Source of the DNA: Distichodus sexfasciatus
Lineage: Eukaryota > Chordata > Actinopteri > Characiformes > Distichodontidae
Reading direction: 5' to 3'
Assembly: GCA_032718565.1 (NCBI GenBank)
Contig: JAVGVS010000019.1
Coordinates: 3,398,544 to 3,462,543, forward strand
Length of the DNA: 64,000 nucleotides
The notes under the pieces are model-generated. The model saw nothing but the letters and a program-made list of their open reading frames with translations. It had not been told where the DNA came from and ran no database searches. Every line of letters starts with the position of its first letter. Position 1 is the stretch's first letter. The position numbers and the translations under genes were made by a program. Shown here one piece after another: positions 59,853 to 64,000 of this stretch.

Positions 59853-60657
59853 TAGGGCTGCAACAAATGATTATTTTTGTAATCGAATAATCTATCAATT
59901 ATTTTATCGATTAATCGAGTAATCGGATACATTTTAACAAACAAACAAACAAAAAAAAAGACAATACATTTGTTATTAGGCTTATTGTAGTGTGAGTAGA
60001 AATTTGTCATATATGCTTTAAAGAAAATGAAGAAACATGAAGTTCAAGGGTTATTTTGAACCAATTTGGCCAATAAAATGAGTTGCTTTTGGCCTTTCTG
60101 GAAGAGAACTGCATTTCCCACAATGCCCTGCGCATGCCTCGGAGCTGCATCACAATAAAAGGTTCAGCGCGTTCCGGAAGAAACTATGAAAAAAAATCGA
60201 TGGGAAAATCTCAATAAATGGCTGTACTGTGAGCAGAACGCTGGTTGTTGTGGTTATTCATCAGCTAAAATATGTGTTTTGTCTGTAATAAAGGGGACGT
60301 TTTGACGGAAACGGAGCGTTTTAGCGAGTAATGGCGCTTACGCGGGGGCTCGCGCGTTCACAAACACAGCACGCGTGTTTACATCGCAAAAAATTTAATT
60401 TATGCGTTTTTACGCATTTACTTCTGTTTTTGTGCACGGAATATCTCACACATACGTTCACACACAAAGGGATCTATTCTCGTTTTGATCGCGCCAATGG
60501 AAATATTGTGCGTCATTAATAAGCGTCTGTGTGAAACACAAGCGGCGCATGCTGTAGCGATTTAAATGACAAACGAAGCATCGATTCTAGAAAAATTGCC
60601 TCGACCATTTTTTGTAATCGAATTATTCGAGTTATTCGAATAATCGTTTCAGCTCTA
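59853..60657. mobile_element. hAT-like element (family 4), nested
   Basis: Left end TAGGGCTGCAACAAATGATT; complement of right end TAGAGCTGAAACGATTATTC; subterminal regions rich in tcgaataatcg words. Flanks ctcttctt and ctcctcgt agree at 6 of 8 bases. No ORF. Confidence 0.7.
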
Positions 60658-61152
60658 CTCCTCGTCTTCTTCTCCTCGGAGCTTCATGCTTGGCTACTAC
60701 CCGTGTGACATACCGCCAATCAAACACTGTTGTGGGCGGGACATTAAATGAAGCAGCGAGTCGGCAGTGGAGCCACAGTAGCACACCTTGTAATTACTTA
60801 ATATTGGTGATGTTCAAAATGAAACACTGATACCGACAACCAGCAAAATGCCTAATATTGGCCCCGGATAATCGGTCGACCCTTAATATGTCTATGCATA
60901 TATACATTGCAATTTTGTAATTTTACATTTTGTTGTATAAAAACAATATATACTTGTGAAATGACAAAGCAGTGACAGAGGCAAATGAATTGATGGTTCT
61001 CGTCATACAAGCTCGCGTTGGATTGAAGTACAAAGTACACAGTTTGAGCACTGGTTTGCTTGAATTTGGCAAAAAAAAAAATATCTGTACACTGTACACA
61101 CAAGAAAAACTGGTTCTTTTTATGATGTAGAAGCTTTTTACACTGAGCTGTG

Positions 61153-61393
61153 AGTGATTATTTGTCACTGTGAACACAGCACAGCACACAGTGCACCACA
61201 ACCAAATGCGACCTCTGCATTTGACCCATCCGTGAAGGAGCAGTGGGCAGCTAACAAGCGCCCGGGGAGCAGTGCTTGGGGACGGTACCTTGCTCATGAG
61301 TACCTCAGTGGTAACTTTACCGGCCCTGGATTCGAACCGGCGACCTTCTGCTCACGGGGCGAACACCCTACCGTTACGCCACCAACTGCCCAA
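61153..61393 (-). repeat. SINE family A, reverse, near full length
   Basis: gtgcaccacaaccaaatgcg, catttgacccatccgtgaag, ccttgctcatgagtacctca, gattcgaaccggcgaccttc and cgttacgccaccaactgccc. Confidence 0.85.
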
Positions 61394-61436
61394 TTGAGCT
61401 GAATGCAAAAAAGAGTTCTTTAAGTAACACCTTATC

Positions 61437-61555
61437 TAGGGACAGTTCTGCCGAGAGCAACTTGAGGTTAAGCATCTTGCTCAGCGACCCAAAGACAGTG
61501 GTGCTGGGGGTAGGATTGGAACCCACAACCACAAGTATCCTCCACCACCACCACC
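61437..61555 (-). repeat. SINE family B fragment, reverse
   Basis: tgccgagagcaacttgaggt, aagcatcttgctcagcgacc, ggattggaacccacaacc. Confidence 0.65.
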
Positions 61556-61717
61556 ACCCCATCTGGCATATAAATATAGAAATATATCAAATGTGACATA
61601 ACCAAAAGTTTGCTTATTTTTAAATATCTTTAAATAGCTAACATGCTGTGGAGAAGAGCATAAAAGGATGGACTGAATTTGGGGACGAGTACAAGAGAGA
61701 GAAGGCCAGAGGGAAAT

Positions 61718-61753
<36 letters not shown>
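61718..61753. repeat. (GA)n microsatellite
   Basis: Clean GA run in the 5'-most dscaml1 intron of the window. Confidence 0.92.
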
Positions 61754-61756
<3 letters not shown>

Positions 61757-62619
61757 GAAGGCGTGTTCAGACAATTCCCATATCTTCATGCAATGAGCTC
61801 CATTTGGGACTGCAGATCAATTCTTGTCTGCTCTTCCTTCGCCTTGAGGTGTGTGTGTTTGTGTGTGTGTGTGTGTTTTAGGAAGGAGGGGCATGTAAGG
61901 TCTTCCCCTGAAAACACATACACACACACACACACACAGCCCAAGTCAAGAGTGTGTAGAGTGGGCAGCCTGGGGCACCGTGTCAGACCAAAAGAGAAGA
62001 AACACCACAATTGGATTTAGTGTTGAGCATGGCAGCCTTCCAACCACATCTCACTCTACACACACACACACACACACATCTATAGGGCCAGGAAAACACA
62101 CACAGTATAGAAGGCAGACTGTATATACTGCTTTTGAGATTGTTATTTGTGTTGCGTTTATTTGCATTTGACGGAATAAAGAGGTTCGCTTTGTCTGTTG
62201 CACTCACTCGCTGTCTCTCTGACTTGTCTGCCTGTTGCGCTGTCTGTCTCTCTGTCTGTTCATCCAATTCCATCTGATTGTCTGACTTTTCCTCTTCCTT
62301 TCCACAGAAAACTAGTGCTTACGAAAACAACCTGACCAGAAGAAGACCTGCTTCCATTTTCCTACTATCATTCAAATCGGGGGCTAAAAAACACTGAGCA
62401 AACGAATAAAAAAAGGATTAAGAAACGGGGGAGGGGGGTATTAGCACAAGAATGCCCGCGTGCCAGGAGGGCGCTCAAGAGGGGGCGCGTGAAAACGGCA
62501 GAAAGGCAACGGACGACGGGGGGAAGAGAGGAAAAGACAGCGAGATGAAGGGAGGCAAATGAAGAGGAAGGAGGAGAGGAGAGCTGGAGATGGAGGAAGC
62601 GAGCGGGCACGGCGAGGGG

Positions 62620-63010
62620 AGGGGCGTGGGCTGGCATTCCCCCCGCTGCCGCCGCCGCCGCCGCTCTGATTCGTCGTTGGCGCTCACATGCAAATGACGG
62701 CAGCGCCGCAATGTTAACGAGGGTGGCATTTCAAACTGTTCGGCCCATTACTTATTAATGTTCTGCGTCTCTCCCTCCCTCCCTCCCTCCTTCCTCTCTC
62801 GTCTCGCTCCACTTTCCTCTCGCTCGTTCGCTCGCTGTTGCTAGGGCCCGGGCGCTCACGTGACGCGGGTTAGGGGGCGCTGCGGTGGCATGCGTGCTGG
62901 CGGGGGAAAGGGGGGAGGACGCGGGCAGGCGAGGCGCTGATGCCCGCGCGTTGGTTAAGAGGGCAGCGGGCATCGCACTGGATGAGGCGAGCACGGAGAG
63001 ACTGGCACGG
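62620..63010. promoter_or_regulatory. GC/CpG-rich block with octamer ATGCAAAT
   Basis: A CpG-rich stretch in an otherwise A/T- and GA-rich intron, with a (GCC)n run (62645-62663) and an octamer ATGCAAAT at 62688-62695. It has no conserved coding frame. It could be an internal CpG island, an alternative promoter or an enhancer of dscaml1; this is inference. Confidence 0.3.
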
Positions 63011-63121
63011 GGAGGCGGGCACGTAAGCGCCCAAGAGCTCTGATTGGCTGAGGGAGAGCGGAATACGGTATGGTAACAGGAGAGAGATGACAAAAACAAG
63101 AGAGCTGTGCCAGCCTAGAGT

Positions 63122-63142
63122 GTGATGAGAGAGAGAGAGAGA

Positions 63143-63209
<67 letters not shown>

Positions 63210-63338
63210 CAGACAGATGACAGATAGAAAGACAGACAGAGGGGAGAAGAGTTAGACAGGAGGAGGGGAGAAGGCAGAAAAGATAGAGAGGGAAGAGAAG
63301 GGGTGAGAGGAGGGGAGAGAGAGAGAGAGAGAGAGAGG

Positions 63339-63381
<43 letters not shown>

Positions 63382-64000
63382 CAGAAGGAGAGAAAGAGAG
63401 AGGGACAGAATAGAGAGAGAGAGACAGAGAGAGTGTGGGAGAGAGAGTAGAGAGAGCGAGACAAAGGAGAGAAGCAGGAAAGGAGAGAGGAGAGAGGGGA
63501 CAAGAAGTGGAGAGAAAAGAAGAGAGATTAACAGAGGTATGAAAGAGGAAGAGACAGAGATAGGGAGAGAGAGAGAGCAGAAAAGGGGGAGAGAGAGGGA
63601 GAGAGAGAGAGAGAGGGGGGGAGAGTGAGCAAGAAGGAGAGAAAGAGAGAGAGAGCAAAGGAGAGAGAGAGAGAGATTAATAGAGGGATGAAAGAGGAGA
63701 GAGACAGAGACAGAGGAGAGCAAAGGAGAGAGAGAGATTGGCTGAGAGGGATGAAAGAGGGAGAGACAGATAGAGAGAGAGAGACAGGGCAAGTAGAGGA
63801 GAGAGAGAGAGATTAACAGGGATGAAAGAGGGAGAGACAGAGATAGAGAGAGAGACAGAAAAGGGGGTAGAGAGAGAGAGAGGAGAGAGGGATTATCAGC
63901 GGGATGAAAGAAAGAGAGATAGAGAGGAGAGAGAGAGACAGAGGCAGAAAAGGAGAGGGGGGGAAAGAAAGAGAGAAAGAGAGAGAGAGAGATTAACAGG
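63122..64000. repeat. Purine-rich (GA)n satellite-like tract
   Basis: About 880 bp that is almost entirely G and A: runs of (GA)n broken by gaca, ggagg and gattaac. The phrase gagattaacagg(gatgaaag) recurs near 63523, 63675, 63735, 63810, 63890 and 63990, so there is a loose higher-order unit. It runs off the window. Long Ser/Leu-rich minus-strand frames here are artefacts. Confidence 0.9.

Larger units (their letters stand above)
58995..60885. mobile_element. Composite hAT-like element (family 5) with two nested elements
   Basis: Outer ends TAGAGGTCAACCGATATTGA and (complement) TAAGGGTCGACCGATTATCC. The residual family 5 interior (gtgggcgggacattaaatga, cggcagtggagccacagtag) flanks two insertions at 59096-59786 and 59853-60657. 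No clear target duplication remains around the outer element. Confidence 0.75.

Noticed and set aside
62870..63792. Minus-strand open frames of 225-262 aa rich in Ser and Leu
   Set aside because: They are translations of the GA-rich satellite ((TC)n read as Ser-Leu), with no domain or splice support.
57291..64000. Search for the missing first half of Ig2, Ig1 and signal-peptide exons of dscaml1
   Set aside because: No frame here contains an Ig Cys-Trp core with correct phase 1 splice sites; these exons must lie beyond the window.

Overview
This is a ray-finned fish (teleost) genomic window. Three things point there: the gene structures, the density of CA/GT and GA/CT microsatellites, and the dispersed repeats, which are tRNA-headed SINEs, a V-SINE of the zebrafish DANA/HE1 type and many short hAT-like elements. 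The species cannot be named from the sequence. All gene calls come from translation, splice-site reading and recalled family sequences; no search was run.

Layout. (1) About 1.0-7.1 kb, minus strand: a very large interferon-inducible GTPase (VLIG/GVIN) family gene. It has one short coding exon (6259-6313) and one giant coding exon (1318-5897), 1,544 aa in total, uninterrupted. The nucleotide-binding motifs of its G domain are eroded, so it looks like a pseudo-GTPase. (2) 8.47-12.51 kb, plus strand: a four-exon, phase-consistent gene for a 110-aa protein ending in an IQ motif like that of PCP4/PCP4L1. (3) 12.7-64 kb, minus strand: dscaml1 (Down syndrome cell adhesion molecule-like 1). Thirty coding exons lie between 57290 and 17491, all with matching phases. 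They encode the second half of Ig2 through Ig9, FN1-4, Ig10, FN5-6, the membrane span and the whole cytoplasmic tail to the C-terminal YTLV. The first exons (signal peptide, Ig1, first half of Ig2) lie beyond base 64000. The tract 12.7-17.49 kb is probably dscaml1 3'UTR.

The IQ-motif gene and dscaml1 are tail to tail. Human PCP4 and DSCAM (the dscaml1 paralogue) have the same arrangement, so the small gene may be a surviving duplicate partner of PCP4. The VLIG gene and the IQ gene are head to head, about 2.1 kb apart.

The dscaml1 introns carry most of the mobile DNA. Several short hAT-like elements have intact 8-bp target duplications, and many are nested: a V-SINE, a LINE tail and SINEs inside hAT elements, a hAT element inside a SINE, and a probable solo LTR inside a SINE. 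There is also a 250-bp foldback, a degenerate minisatellite of about 0.8 kb, and a purine-rich satellite that fills the last 0.9 kb. Long stretches of the introns show nothing beyond these.
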